Positions 41,662-50,432 of a DNA stretch of 64,000 nt are shown piece after piece. Position 1 is the stretch's first letter. The number at the start of each line of letters is the position of its first letter. The position numbers and the translations under genes are program-made. The DNA is from Caulobacter sp. (GTDB lineage Bacteria > Pseudomonadota > Alphaproteobacteria > Caulobacterales > Caulobacteraceae): the NCBI GenBank assembly GCA_029866155.1, contig JARWZW010000069.1, positions 1-64,000 of the forward strand, in the 5' to 3' direction. The notes below the pieces were generated by a model. It worked only from the letters and a program-made list of their open reading frames with translations, searched no databases and was not told where the DNA came from.

Positions 41662-42663
41662 ATGACCCGCCGCATCGTTTTTGTGACCGGAGGCGCCGGC
41701 TTCATCGGCTCCAATATCGTCGCCCGGCTGTGCGAAGAGTCTGACCTGGATGTTGTGGTCTGCGACTGGCTGGGGGCCGCTGACGAAGGCAAATGGCGCA
41801 ACATCGCCAAGCATCCGATCGGTGATTTCGTGCCGCCCGAGCAGATGATGGACTGGCTCGAGAAGCGTTGGCGGGATGTCGAGGCGGTGGTCCATATGGG
41901 CGCCATCAGCTCGACCACCGAGCCGGATGCAGACCGCATCATCCAGACCAATTTCTGCCTGTCCCGGGACCTTTTTCGCTGGTGCGCAGACCGGCAACGG
42001 CGGTTCATCTATGCCAGCTCCGCTGCGACCTATGGCGACGGTTCGGCGGGATTTGACGACAATGACAGCCTGGACGCCCTCAAGGCCCTCAAGCCCCTCA
42101 ATGCCTATGGCTGGTCCAAGGCCCTGTTCGATGTTTTCGCCGCTCGCCAGGCGGCCCGGGACTATCGCCCGCCGCAGTGGGTCGGGCTGAAGTTCTTCAA
42201 CGTCTATGGTCCCAATGAGGCGCACAAGGATTCCATGAAGTCGGTCGCTGCCCAGATCTTCCCGAAGGTCCGGGCCGGTCACACCGTCCAGCTGTTCAAG
42301 TCCCACCATGCCGACTACGTCGATGGCGGCCAGCTGCGGGACTTCGTCTATGTCCGTGATACCGCCGAGGTCATCGCCTGGCTGATCAATAACCCTCAGG
42401 TCAATGGCGTCTACAACCTGGGTTCCGGCCACGCCCGCAGCTTTGCCGACATGGCCAACGCCCTGTTCCAGGCGGCCGGTCGACCCGCCCAGATCGACTA
42501 TATCGACATGCCCTACAGCCTCAGGGACAAGTACCAGTACTTCACCCAGGCGCGTATGGATCGCCTGCGCGATGCGGGATATCCCGGCCAGTTCACGTCG
42601 CTGGAAGAAGGGATCGACGAGTATGTGACCCGCTACCTGGCCGCCAGCGACCCCTATCGCTAG
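41662..42663 (+). CDS. hldD: ADP-glyceromanno-heptose 6-epimerase
   Basis: A 333-residue short-chain dehydrogenase-type epimerase using NADP. The dinucleotide fold is VFVTGGAGFIGSNIVARL, the catalytic Ser/Thr segment is FIYASSAATYGDGSAGFDD, and the Tyr-Lys pair is in NAYGWSKALFDVFA. GLKFFNVYGPNEAHKDSMKS is characteristic of HldD. It converts ADP-D-glycero- to ADP-L-glycero-D-manno-heptose. It follows hldE closely. A short YciI-like gene follows 29 bases later, possibly in the same transcript. Confidence 0.95.
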   Translation: MTRRIVFVTGGAGFIGSNIVARLCEESDLDVVVCDWLGAADEGKWRNIAKHPIGDFVPPEQMMDWLEKRWRDVEAVVHMGAISSTTEPDADRIIQTNFCLSRDLFRWCADRQRRFIYASSAATYGDGSAGFDDNDSLDALKALKPLNAYGWSKALFDVFAARQAARDYRPPQWVGLKFFNVYGPNEAHKDSMKSVAAQIFPKVRAGHTVQLFKSHHADYVDGGQLRDFVYVRDTAEVIAWLINNPQVNGVYNLGSGHARSFADMANALFQAAGRPAQIDYIDMPYSLRDKYQYFTQARMDRLRDAGYPGQFTSLEEGIDEYVTRYLAASDPYR

Positions 42664-42692
42664 GGCGGGTCGTCGGATCCGGGAGGAGCGCC

Positions 42693-42989
42693 TTGGCCGA
42701 TTTCATGTTCCTGATGCATGACGACACGACTGCCCCTTTGGATGAGGCGGCCTGGGACACCTATTTCAGCCTGCTGAACCGGTCCGGCGCCTTCCGGGGC
42801 GGTAGCGAAATCGGAGCTGGCCTTGCGGTGCGCAGGCACGGTTCTGCGGGCCCCCTGGCCAGCCACATTACCGGGTTCATCCGGGTCGAGGCGGCGGACA
42901 TCGAGCAGGCCCGCCTGCTGATCGAGGGAAACCCGGTCTTCGAGGCGGGCGGAACCGTCGAGATCCGCCAACTGCCGCAATCGGACTGA
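42693..42989 (+). CDS. YciI-like (DGPF-type) small protein
   Basis: A 98-residue protein with the YciI-like alpha-beta fold: DFMFLMHDDTTAPLDEAAWD, the GAFRGGSEIGAGLAVRR turn, and FIRVEAADIEQARLLIEGNP near the end. Members are small dimeric proteins of unclear enzymatic function. The start is a TTG at 42693 with a strong GGGAGGAG site 4 bases upstream; the next ATG would delete the first strand. It probably shares the hldE-hldD transcript. Confidence 0.8.
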   Translation: MADFMFLMHDDTTAPLDEAAWDTYFSLLNRSGAFRGGSEIGAGLAVRRHGSAGPLASHITGFIRVEAADIEQARLLIEGNPVFEAGGTVEIRQLPQSD

Positions 42990-43021
42990 AGACCGGACCG
43001 ATCCTCAGGCCCAGGCCGGCC

Positions 43022-43366
43022 TTACGAATGGCATTGCCGCGCGAGGGTTTCAGCAACCTGTCCGATCAGGTCCAGCGGCAGGGGCTGGCTGTGAGGAAAC
43101 GACAGGTTTCCCTTCGGCCCCCGGTAGGATGCCAGGGCCGCTATCAGGCCCTCCGGCCCGCGGACGGGCGGATAGACTCCAACATGGTGCTTGAAGGCGC
43201 TGAAATAGAAGAAGATCTTCTTCAGCCGGAAGGCTGACATGCCGTATCCGACACAGGGCTGTGCTCCGGCCACCCGGCGCTCCACCTCCGCCTCGATCAG
43301 GTCCAGTCGCAGCCTCGCTTCGGGCGAGGCCCGGTCGAAGAGCGCTTTCCGGTCTAACGTCGTCAT
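43022..43366 (-). CDS. DUF1801 (YdhG-like) protein
   Basis: A 114-residue protein. PCVGYGMSAFRLKKIFFYFS followed by AFKHHVGVYPPVRGPEGLIA, then YRGPKGNLSFPHSQPLPLDL, is the DUF1801 domain found in frataxin-like iron chaperones such as Bacillus Fra/YdhG. The ATG at 43366 starts the domain; longer frames upstream are not part of the family. It converges with the YciI-like gene. The iron-chaperone role is established only for the Bacillus homologue and is an inference here. Confidence 0.82.
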   Translation of the reverse strand: MTTLDRKALFDRASPEARLRLDLIEAEVERRVAGAQPCVGYGMSAFRLKKIFFYFSAFKHHVGVYPPVRGPEGLIAALASYRGPKGNLSFPHSQPLPLDLIGQVAETLARQCHS

Positions 43367-43588
43367 GCCTTGCCCAAATCCTCCGGAAGCGCAGGCCGGC
43401 GGTCGATCCGTCCTGGCCCCGGGTGGATCCTGGCTGATCCCGACTCGATCACACCCCCCAGGATCCGAAGTCTGGGTCGGGGTCAGCATCTCCGATCTTG
43501 TCGAGCGATACCATGACCTTGGGTGACGGTTGCTACCCGTAGATCTTGGCCTAGACTGGCGCCAACGAAAAAGCTCAGGGAGTGCGTC

Positions 43589-45076
43589 ATGGTCGGCATC
43601 GCCGCTTGGGGAGCCTATGTCCCGCGCCTGCGGCTCAGCCGAAAGGCGGCTGCCAGCGCCAATGCCTGGATTGCCCCGGGCCTGATGGGCAAGGCCAAGG
43701 GCGAGCGGTCCATGGCCAATTGGGACGAGGACGCCCTGACCATGGCGGTCGAGGCCGCCCGGGATGTTCTGGGTCCTGACGACGACCGCAGCCATGTTCG
43801 CGGGTTGTGGTTCGCCTCCAGCACGGCGCCATTTTCAGACCGGCTCAACGCCGGCATCATCTCCGCCGCCCTGACCCTGGACCGCGCCGCCGCCTCGGCT
43901 GATGTGTCTGGTTCACAGCGGTGCGGCCTGACGGCCCTGGCCCAGGGCCTCAATGCCGTGAAGGCCGGCGCGGTCAGCTGCGGTCTGGTGACAGTCGGGG
44001 AACATCGCCGGGCCCGGGCCGCCTCGACCCAGGAACTGGACTTCGGAGACGGGGCTGCGGCCTTCATGTTGGCCGAGAAGGACCTGGTCGCCGAATTTCT
44101 GGGCCATGGCAGCTGCACGGCGGATTTTGTCGACCATTTCCGCGGTGCGGATGCGGAATTCGACTATCACTGGGAAGAGCGCTGGATTCGCGACGAGGGG
44201 ATCGTGAAACTGGTCCCGCCTGCCGTGGAGGCGGCCCTGAAAAAGGCTGGCCTCGGCTCCGATCAGGTAACCCACTTCTGTTTCCCGTCCACCTTCGGAG
44301 GCATGGCGGCGACGCTTGCCAAGCGCCTTGGCATTCCAGCCTCCGCCGTGCGGGACAACCTGGCCGGCGTCATGGGCGAGGCGGGCGCAGCCCACGGCCC
44401 CGTCCTGTTGGCCCATGCGCTGGATGAGGCGCGGCCTGGCGATATCATCCTGGTGGCCCAGTTTGGCCAGGGCGCCGAGGCCCTGATCTTCCGGGTCACC
44501 GACCGCATCGATCAGGCCCGTCCGGCGCGCGGCGTCGTGGGCTCCCTGGCGGATCGCAAGGAAGAGACCAACTATCTGAAATTCCTGTTCTTCAACGGCC
44601 TTGTCGAATGGGACCGGGGCATGAGGGCGGAAAAGGACAACAAGACCGCCCTGACCACCCTGTATCGCAATGAAGACCAGATCCTTGGCCTTGTCGGCGG
44701 CAAGTGCCGCGAGACCGGTGTGGTGCAGTATCCCCGCACCCGGATCTCCGTGGCCCCCAACGCCTTCGCCGTGGACACCCAGGACCCCTATCGCTTCGCC
44801 GAGCGCAAGGCGTCCGTGACAACCTATTCGGCCGACTTCCTCACCTATTCGATGAGCCCGCCCAACCATTACGGGACCATCGATTTCGAGGGTGGCGGCC
44901 GCATCTTCATGGACATCACCGATGTCGAGCAGGGCGACGTCGACACCGGCCTGCCGGTCAAGATGGTCTTCCGCCTCAAGGAAACCGACGAGAAGCGCGG
45001 CTTCCGCCGCTACTACTGGAAGGCGGCGCCGGACCGCGCCGCCAGGACCCAACCTGCCGCTCTGGCGGCTGAATAG
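43589..45076 (+). CDS. HMG-CoA-synthase-like / OB-fold (DUF35) protein
   Basis: A 495-residue protein. The N-terminal 350 residues have a thiolase-fold HMG-CoA-synthase-like domain: GIAAWGAYVPRLRLSRK, DVSGSQRCGLTALAQG with a likely nucleophilic Cys, and CFPSTFGGMAATLAKRLG. The C-terminal part (about 390-480) is a DUF35 OB-fold with GGKCRETGVVQYPRTRIS; only one of the usual zinc-ribbon cysteines is present. Such fusions pair with a thiolase in retro-aldol or acyl-chain reactions in lipid or sterol side-chain degradation. The ATG at 43589 is followed by a consistent family start. The thiolase gene follows after 11 bases. Confidence 0.85.
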   Translation: MVGIAAWGAYVPRLRLSRKAAASANAWIAPGLMGKAKGERSMANWDEDALTMAVEAARDVLGPDDDRSHVRGLWFASSTAPFSDRLNAGIISAALTLDRAAASADVSGSQRCGLTALAQGLNAVKAGAVSCGLVTVGEHRRARAASTQELDFGDGAAAFMLAEKDLVAEFLGHGSCTADFVDHFRGADAEFDYHWEERWIRDEGIVKLVPPAVEAALKKAGLGSDQVTHFCFPSTFGGMAATLAKRLGIPASAVRDNLAGVMGEAGAAHGPVLLAHALDEARPGDIILVAQFGQGAEALIFRVTDRIDQARPARGVVGSLADRKEETNYLKFLFFNGLVEWDRGMRAEKDNKTALTTLYRNEDQILGLVGGKCRETGVVQYPRTRISVAPNAFAVDTQDPYRFAERKASVTTYSADFLTYSMSPPNHYGTIDFEGGGRIFMDITDVEQGDVDTGLPVKMVFRLKETDEKRGFRRYYWKAAPDRAARTQPAALAAE

Positions 45077-45087
45077 GAGACGCCGAC

Positions 45088-46290
45088 ATGGCCGCAGGGA
45101 TCAGGGACAAGGTCGCCATTCTCGGAATGGGCTGTTCGAAGTTCGGGGAGCGGTGGGACGCCGGTCCGGAAGACCTTATGGTCGAGGCCTATCTGGAAGC
45201 CATGCAGGACGCCGGCATCGAGCCGACCCAGCTGGACGCCGCCTGGTTCTCGACCCACATCGACGAGGTTGGCACCGGCAAGGGCGGCACGCCCATGAGC
45301 CTGGCCCTGCGCCTGCCCAATATCGCCGTGACCCGGGTCGAAAACTTCTGCGCCGGCGGTTCGGAAGCCTTCCGGGGGGCCGTCTATGCGGTCGCCTCCG
45401 GCGCTGCCGATATCGCCATCGCCCTGGGCGTCGAGAAGCTCAAGGACACCGGCTATGGCGGCCTGCCGACTGGTCAGGCCGGCACCCTTCTGCCGCAGGT
45501 CTCGCCCAACGGCTCGGCTCCCGGCAACTTCGCGCAGCTGGCCTCGGCCTACCGGGCCAAGCACGGGGTCAGCCGCGATGACCTCAAGCGCGCCATCGCC
45601 CATGTCTCGGTCAAGAGTCACGCCAACGGCGCCAAGAACCCCAAGGCCCATCTGCAAAAGCCGGTGACGGAGGAACAGGTCCTCAACGCCCCGATGATCG
45701 CCGAGCCGCTGGGCCTGTTCGACTGCTGCGGCGTGTCCGACGGCGCAGCCGCAGCCATCGTCACCACGCCCGAGATCGCCCGGAGCCTGGGCAAACGCAA
45801 CCTGACCACGGTCAAGGCGCTGCAGCTGGCCGTCTCCAACGGTATGGAGTCCCAGTACAATGGCTGGGACGGCAGCTATTTCCATACCGCCCGGATTGCC
45901 GCCTCCAAGGCCTATCGGGAGGCCGGGATCGAGCGGCCCCGCGAGCAGATCAGCATGATGGAAGTGCATGACTGCTTCAGCGTCACCGAACTGGTGACCA
46001 TGGAAGACCTGCATATCTCGGCCGAGGGCCAGGGCTGGAAGGACGTGATGAACGGCTTCTATGACGCCGACGGCCAGATTCCCTGCCAGATCGACGGCGG
46101 TCTGAAGTGCTTCGGCCATCCCATCGGGGCTTCGGGGCTGCGGATGCTGTATGAAATGTACCTGCAGCTCCAGGGTCGGGCCGGGGAGCGCCAGCTGTCA
46201 AATCCGGTCTTCGGCATGACGCACAATCTGGGCGGATCGCCCTCCACCAATGTCTGTTCGGTGGCCATCGTCGGGCAGGAGGGGGCTTAA
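45088..46290 (+). CDS. Thiolase family protein (SCP-2 thiolase-like)
   Basis: A 400-residue thiolase. The first catalytic Cys is in RVENFCAGGSEAFRGAV, the second active-site region is EVHDCFSVTEL, and the GHP loop is KCFGHPIGASGLRM; GMTHNLGGSPSTNVCSVAIV closes the protein. The lack of the strict CxG motif of biosynthetic thiolases points to the SCP-x/sterol-type group. It lies 11 bases after the HMG-CoA-synthase-like gene, which is typical for paired subunits acting on the same acyl-CoA substrate. Confidence 0.9.
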   Translation: MAAGIRDKVAILGMGCSKFGERWDAGPEDLMVEAYLEAMQDAGIEPTQLDAAWFSTHIDEVGTGKGGTPMSLALRLPNIAVTRVENFCAGGSEAFRGAVYAVASGAADIAIALGVEKLKDTGYGGLPTGQAGTLLPQVSPNGSAPGNFAQLASAYRAKHGVSRDDLKRAIAHVSVKSHANGAKNPKAHLQKPVTEEQVLNAPMIAEPLGLFDCCGVSDGAAAAIVTTPEIARSLGKRNLTTVKALQLAVSNGMESQYNGWDGSYFHTARIAASKAYREAGIERPREQISMMEVHDCFSVTELVTMEDLHISAEGQGWKDVMNGFYDADGQIPCQIDGGLKCFGHPIGASGLRMLYEMYLQLQGRAGERQLSNPVFGMTHNLGGSPSTNVCSVAIVGQEGA

Positions 46291-46321
46291 CCCTTCGGCC
46301 CTGGCGTGCGAGGCTGAGGTC

Positions 46322-47506
46322 ATGCTGTCAGCCCTCAAAGGCCCCCGACTCTGGATCGCCCTGGTCGCAGTCCTCCTGCTCGCCGTTGTGCTGGCGGGGC
46401 TGCTGGCCTTCAGGGTCGATATCCTGCGGACGTCCCTGGACCCCCGCGTGCCGTTCCAGACCTATCAGCCGCCCCGGGCCCCGGACTATGGCCAGTCCCG
46501 GGCCTGGGCTCTTCTGCCTGCCGCGCCGGAACGTCCCCGCATCGATGACCCGCCGGCCGACGTCTTTTTCGTCCATCCGACCACCTATGACGGCGGAGAA
46601 CACTGGAACGCGCCCTTCCGGGACGGTCGCTCGGCGCGATTGCTCGAAGATGTCATGCTGCCCAACTATGCCGGTTCCTTCGCCAGGGTCGGCCGGGTCT
46701 TCGCCCCGCGCTACAGGCAGGCCAGCCTCTATGCCCAGCTGACCCTGAGAGATGACGCCCGCGACGCCAGGGTCTTTGCCTATGGCGATGTCCTGGCGGC
46801 CTTTCGCCAATGGAAGGCAAGGTACGGCGGCCAGCGGCCCTTTATCCTGGCCGGAGTGGAGCAGGGAGGATTGCTGGCCTCACGTCTGCTGGCCGAGGAA
46901 ATCGTCCCTGACGCCGCCCTGAGAAAGCGACTGACAGCGGTCTATCTGATCGAGACCGTGGTCCCCGCCGAGGCCTATGCGCCCACCGCCCAGATTCCGG
47001 CCTGCAGCAAGCGTCAACAGACCGGTTGCCTTCTGGCCTGGCGCACAGCCAGCGCCGTCGAAAGGGCAGGCCTGAGAGACCGCGCCCTGACCTGGGGGCC
47101 ATCCGGGGCCCTGGTGAATCTCGGCGAGGGGGTCCCGCTCTGTGTGAACCCGCTGTCCGGCGCCGCGGAAACCACCCTGGTCCCGGCCAGGGCCAATGTG
47201 GGGGCGGCCAACGCCACGCGGCTGGATTGGGGAGATCGCCCGGCGCTGGTAGCCCGTGCCGTCGAGGCTCAATGTGTCGAAGGCTTCCTTGCGGTGTCCA
47301 GGCCAAAGGCGCGGAGCCTGCGCCCGACGGGTGGCTGGGCCGATCGCCTGAAGGCTACGCCCTTCAACCTCTTCTATGGCGATATCGAAGCCGATGCAGA
47401 AGCGCGGATGTCGTCAAAGCTGGGACGGCCGGTTAACGCCATCCTGGCGCCGCCGATCACCCGGTCGATTTCTGTCAGGACCGTGCCCGTCCGGCCCATC
47501 GACTGA
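46322..47506 (+). CDS. DUF3089 lipase-like protein
   Basis: A 394-residue membrane-anchored protein. LWIALVAVLLLAVVLAGLLA (residues about 10-29) is an N-terminal anchor, and DDPPADVFFVHPTTYDGGEH starts the DUF3089 domain. The domain has an alpha/beta-hydrolase look: the nucleophile elbow would be FILAGVEQGGLLASRL, with GVEQG in place of the common GHSQG, so the Ser is missing. Activity as a hydrolase is therefore doubtful. It starts 31 bases after the thiolase gene. Confidence 0.82.
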   Translation: MLSALKGPRLWIALVAVLLLAVVLAGLLAFRVDILRTSLDPRVPFQTYQPPRAPDYGQSRAWALLPAAPERPRIDDPPADVFFVHPTTYDGGEHWNAPFRDGRSARLLEDVMLPNYAGSFARVGRVFAPRYRQASLYAQLTLRDDARDARVFAYGDVLAAFRQWKARYGGQRPFILAGVEQGGLLASRLLAEEIVPDAALRKRLTAVYLIETVVPAEAYAPTAQIPACSKRQQTGCLLAWRTASAVERAGLRDRALTWGPSGALVNLGEGVPLCVNPLSGAAETTLVPARANVGAANATRLDWGDRPALVARAVEAQCVEGFLAVSRPKARSLRPTGGWADRLKATPFNLFYGDIEADAEARMSSKLGRPVNAILAPPITRSISVRTVPVRPID

Positions 47507-47578
47507 TCTGCGATCCCGGGGCCTGTTCCGCTGTGATCAAAACGGCCAAGGCGGAAAAACAGTGTTGGGTTCAATGCG

Positions 47579-47950
47579 CTATCGCGCTTCCAGTGTCTTG
47601 AGGCCGGCATAGCCCGGCTGGTCGATCCGGACCTGGTCGATGATCGAGGCGTGCAGATGAGCCAGCAGCGCCTGATCGGTCGGTGAAATCGCGCCGTCCC
47701 GGATCCGCTCGCAAAGCAGGGTGTTCAGGCTCTCCCAGTCGCCATCCGTTTCCAGCAGGGCGCCGAGACGGGCGATCTGGTCCGCTTCCGCCGTGGCGCC
47801 GGCCTCGATCTCCCGCCGGACAGCCGCCAGGGCGTTTACAGCGACCCGGGCGTGAAAGGCGTCCCGGTCCTTCAGGTTGGGAGCTGCGCGCTCCTCGATG
47901 AACCGGATGACACTGTCGATCAGTTCGCCGGCGGTAGGGTGACTGATCAT
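47579..47950 (-). CDS. DUF6285 protein
   Basis: A 123-residue all-helical protein (LIDSVIRFIEERAAPNLKDR, HARVAVNALAAVRREIEAGA, LNTLLCERIRDGAISPTDQA). Proteins of this type are encoded directly downstream of phosphotransferase-family genes, as here with a 4-base overlap, and are annotated DUF6285. The function is not known; a role as partner of the kinase is suggested only by the constant pairing. Confidence 0.8.
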   Translation of the reverse strand: MISHPTAGELIDSVIRFIEERAAPNLKDRDAFHARVAVNALAAVRREIEAGATAEADQIARLGALLETDGDWESLNTLLCERIRDGAISPTDQALLAHLHASIIDQVRIDQPGYAGLKTLEAR

Positions 47951-48924
47951 GCGGCGGCCTCCAGCAGGGCGACAAGGTCGATCTCGGTCTCGCTGGTGCG
48001 CCGGCCGATCATGGCCCGCTCAACGGACGCATCTGCGCCGCTGGCATAGGAGGCGTACATGGTCAGGCACATGCAGCCCCACTTCAGGGATCCCAGCATC
48101 TGCCAGTAAAGAACCCGCTCCAGGGCGATCGGCGCCCCGCCCGCAGCCTGGTAACCGGCCAGCAGGTCCTCATGGTCCCCGAAGCCGCCTACCGGCTTGG
48201 AGCCGCCAAACCGCCAGCTGCTGGTGCAGAGCCAGCCCAGGTCCTCGGCCGGATCGCCGAGATGGGCCAGTTCCCAGTCCAGGACAGCAGCCAGGCCGGT
48301 GTCAGGATGGACCATCAGATTGCCATTGCGGAAATCGCCGTGCACCAGCACCGGCCGTTCCAGGGTCGGGGCCCGGTCCTTCAAAAAACGGAAGGCCGCC
48401 TCGAAGATCGGCCGCCGGGCGTCCATCTGCCGATAGACCGCCTCATATTTTTCCAGCTCGGTTGCGGCGCTGGAGACGGCCAGCGGCGGCAGGCCTTCGG
48501 TGGGAACATCGTGGATCGCGGCAAGCACTTCCCCGCAGCGTCGGGCCAGGCCCTTGCGAACCTCGGCGAAGGGCGGGTCCCGGGCGATGCGCTTGCCAAG
48601 GGTTTCTCCCTCGACCCGGCTCATCACATAGGCTTCGCCCACATCACTGTCCGGCGCGCAGATCGCCAGGACCCTGGGAACCGGCGCGCCCCGGGCGGCG
48701 GCGGCGTTGATCAGGGCGGCTTCGGTGGCCAGCGGCACGGCGTTGCCCGAACCCGTCACGCCGGGCGGCTTGCGGCGCAGGATCAGCGGCGCCCCGCTGT
48801 CGGTCTCGAAGGCCCAGGTTTCCTGGCTGGCGCCGCCCGACAGGCGGCGAAGGCCCACGATGGTCGTGGCCCCCGGCGAAAGGTCCGGCGCCAGGGCGCC
48901 AAGCGCATGTTGCAGGTCGTTCAT
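47947..48924 (-). CDS. Phosphotransferase (aminoglycoside-phosphotransferase-like) family protein
   Basis: A 325-residue kinase-fold protein. The nucleotide Lys is in APLILRRKPPG, the catalytic loop is VLVHGDFRNGNLMVHPDTGL and the metal Asp is in AAVLDWELAHLGDPAEDLGW. This subgroup is related to the kinase-like domain of human ACAD10/11 and in bacteria is linked with fatty-acid or hydroxy-acid catabolism. It is paired with DUF6285 downstream. The nearby thiolase/HMG-CoA-synthase-like genes fit that theme, but the substrate cannot be read. Confidence 0.88.
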   Translation of the reverse strand: MNDLQHALGALAPDLSPGATTIVGLRRLSGGASQETWAFETDSGAPLILRRKPPGVTGSGNAVPLATEAALINAAAARGAPVPRVLAICAPDSDVGEAYVMSRVEGETLGKRIARDPPFAEVRKGLARRCGEVLAAIHDVPTEGLPPLAVSSAATELEKYEAVYRQMDARRPIFEAAFRFLKDRAPTLERPVLVHGDFRNGNLMVHPDTGLAAVLDWELAHLGDPAEDLGWLCTSSWRFGGSKPVGGFGDHEDLLAGYQAAGGAPIALERVLYWQMLGSLKWGCMCLTMYASYASGADASVERAMIGRRTSETEIDLVALLEAAA

Positions 48925-49193
48925 GGGGTGATATTCGAGGCTGTCACGCCGCGTCAGTCAAACCCCTTTGGCGAAGGAGCTGATTGCCAGACCGGTCCCG
49001 CAGGACGCATGCTCGCCCTGCCTTCCCAACCAGCGGAGAGGGCAGGGGTGATCCATGAAGGTAGCCAGCATCCGATAGGCGGTCCCGGCCCGGGGTCCAC
49101 GCCGTCTTCCGTTTGACGCCGACCCTCCGGTTGGCGATGCCTCCCCGCGTCCTGCGTCGGGGTTACCTTTCCTGCTGATTGCAAGGATCACCC

Positions 49194-50432
49194 ATGGCCA
49201 GTCTCTGGCGCCATGCCGACTTTCTGAAACTCTGGTCCGCCCAGGCCGTTTCTGCCTTCGGGTCCCGGATCACCCGGGAGGGCCTGCCCATGGCGGCTGT
49301 CCTCACCCTCGACGCGACGCCGGCCCAGCTGGGCATCCTGGCTGCCCTGGGGCTTGGCCCCGGGGTCGTCGTCGGACTGTTCGCAGGAGGCTGGATCGAC
49401 CGGTCCCGGCGCAGGCCGCTGCTGATCGGCTCCGACCTGGTCCGGATGGCGCTGCTCATGACCGTGCCCCTGGCGGGCTGGAGCGGACTTCTGGCCATGC
49501 CGCAGCTCTATGTCGTCGCCGCCCTGGTCGGCGCGGCCGGGGTCATCTTCGCCATTGCCGACCACGCCTATCTGCCGTCCCTGATCGGCCGCGACCAGCT
49601 GATGGAGGGCAATGCCCGGCTGGAGGCGACCGACTCCGTGGCCGAGATCGGCGGTCCGGCCCTGGCCGGGCTGTTGTTCCAGATATTCTCGGCCTCCATG
49701 GCCATCCTGGGCAATGCCGCCACCTATCTGTTCTCTGCAATCCTGCTGGCCTTGATCCGCACCCCCGAGCCGCCCCTCAAGGCATCACGCAAGGACCGCC
49801 ATCCCCTTGAGGGCCTGGTGTTCGGCGTCCGGGCCATCTGGGCCCAGCCCCTGGTGCGACCCCTGCTGGCCCTGACGGTGGTCCAGAGCCTGTTCGGGTC
49901 CTTCTTCGCCAGTCTCTATGTGCTGATGGCCATCCGCACTCTTGGCCTGTCGACGGGTTTGCTGGGCCTGATCATCGCCGTCGGCGGGATCGGCGCCCTG
50001 CTTGGCGCCGTTCTGGCCCCGGTCGCCGTCAAGCGGCTGGGGGTCGGGCCGGCCATCATCGCGATGGGAGCCATCTCGGCCATTTCCTCGGTGCTCGTTC
50101 CGCTTTCGCCTGTTCCGACAGCGGGCGCGGTCGCTTTCCTGGTCATTGCCCAGCTGTTGGGAGACGCCTTTGCCGTCGCCGCCTTGATCCCGGCGGGAAC
50201 CCTGCGCCAGTCGGTGTTTCCGCCGGCCTGGCTTGGCAGGACAGCTGCAGTCTTTCATGTCGCGCGGGGCGGCATGTCTGTGGCGGGCGCCCTGCTGGGC
50301 GGGCTTCTGGGTCAGGTCATCGGGGTGCGGGAGACCCTGCTGGTCTCGGCCATCGGGCTGATGCTGGCCATGCTCATTCCGCTGTTTTCGCCGCTGCGGA
50401 CCCTCAGGACCATTCCCGAGACCCCTGACTAA
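49194..50432 (+). CDS. Major facilitator superfamily exporter
   Basis: A 412-residue transporter with 10-12 membrane segments. The MFS loop 2-3 motif is GGWIDRSRRRPLLIGSDLVR, and FWRHADFLKLWSAQAVSAFG-like SLWRHADFLKLWSAQAVSAF at the start is typical of the EntS/MFS_3 group, which exports siderophores, macrolides or other small molecules. The ATG at 49194 is preferred over the TTG five codons upstream. The stop overlaps the end of recG, on the other strand, by 4 bases. Confidence 0.88.
   Translation: MASLWRHADFLKLWSAQAVSAFGSRITREGLPMAAVLTLDATPAQLGILAALGLGPGVVVGLFAGGWIDRSRRRPLLIGSDLVRMALLMTVPLAGWSGLLAMPQLYVVAALVGAAGVIFAIADHAYLPSLIGRDQLMEGNARLEATDSVAEIGGPALAGLLFQIFSASMAILGNAATYLFSAILLALIRTPEPPLKASRKDRHPLEGLVFGVRAIWAQPLVRPLLALTVVQSLFGSFFASLYVLMAIRTLGLSTGLLGLIIAVGGIGALLGAVLAPVAVKRLGVGPAIIAMGAISAISSVLVPLSPVPTAGAVAFLVIAQLLGDAFAVAALIPAGTLRQSVFPPAWLGRTAAVFHVARGGMSVAGALLGGLLGQVIGVRETLLVSAIGLMLAMLIPLFSPLRTLRTIPETPD

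Noticed and set aside
40296..42008. A 570-codon minus-strand frame opposite hldE-hldD
   Set aside because: It spans two well-supported genes and has no family similarity.
47517..47565. CTGTTCCGC/GCGGAAAAACAG as a terminator between the DUF3089 and DUF6285 genes
   Set aside because: The stem needs bulges and lacks a T-run on either strand.
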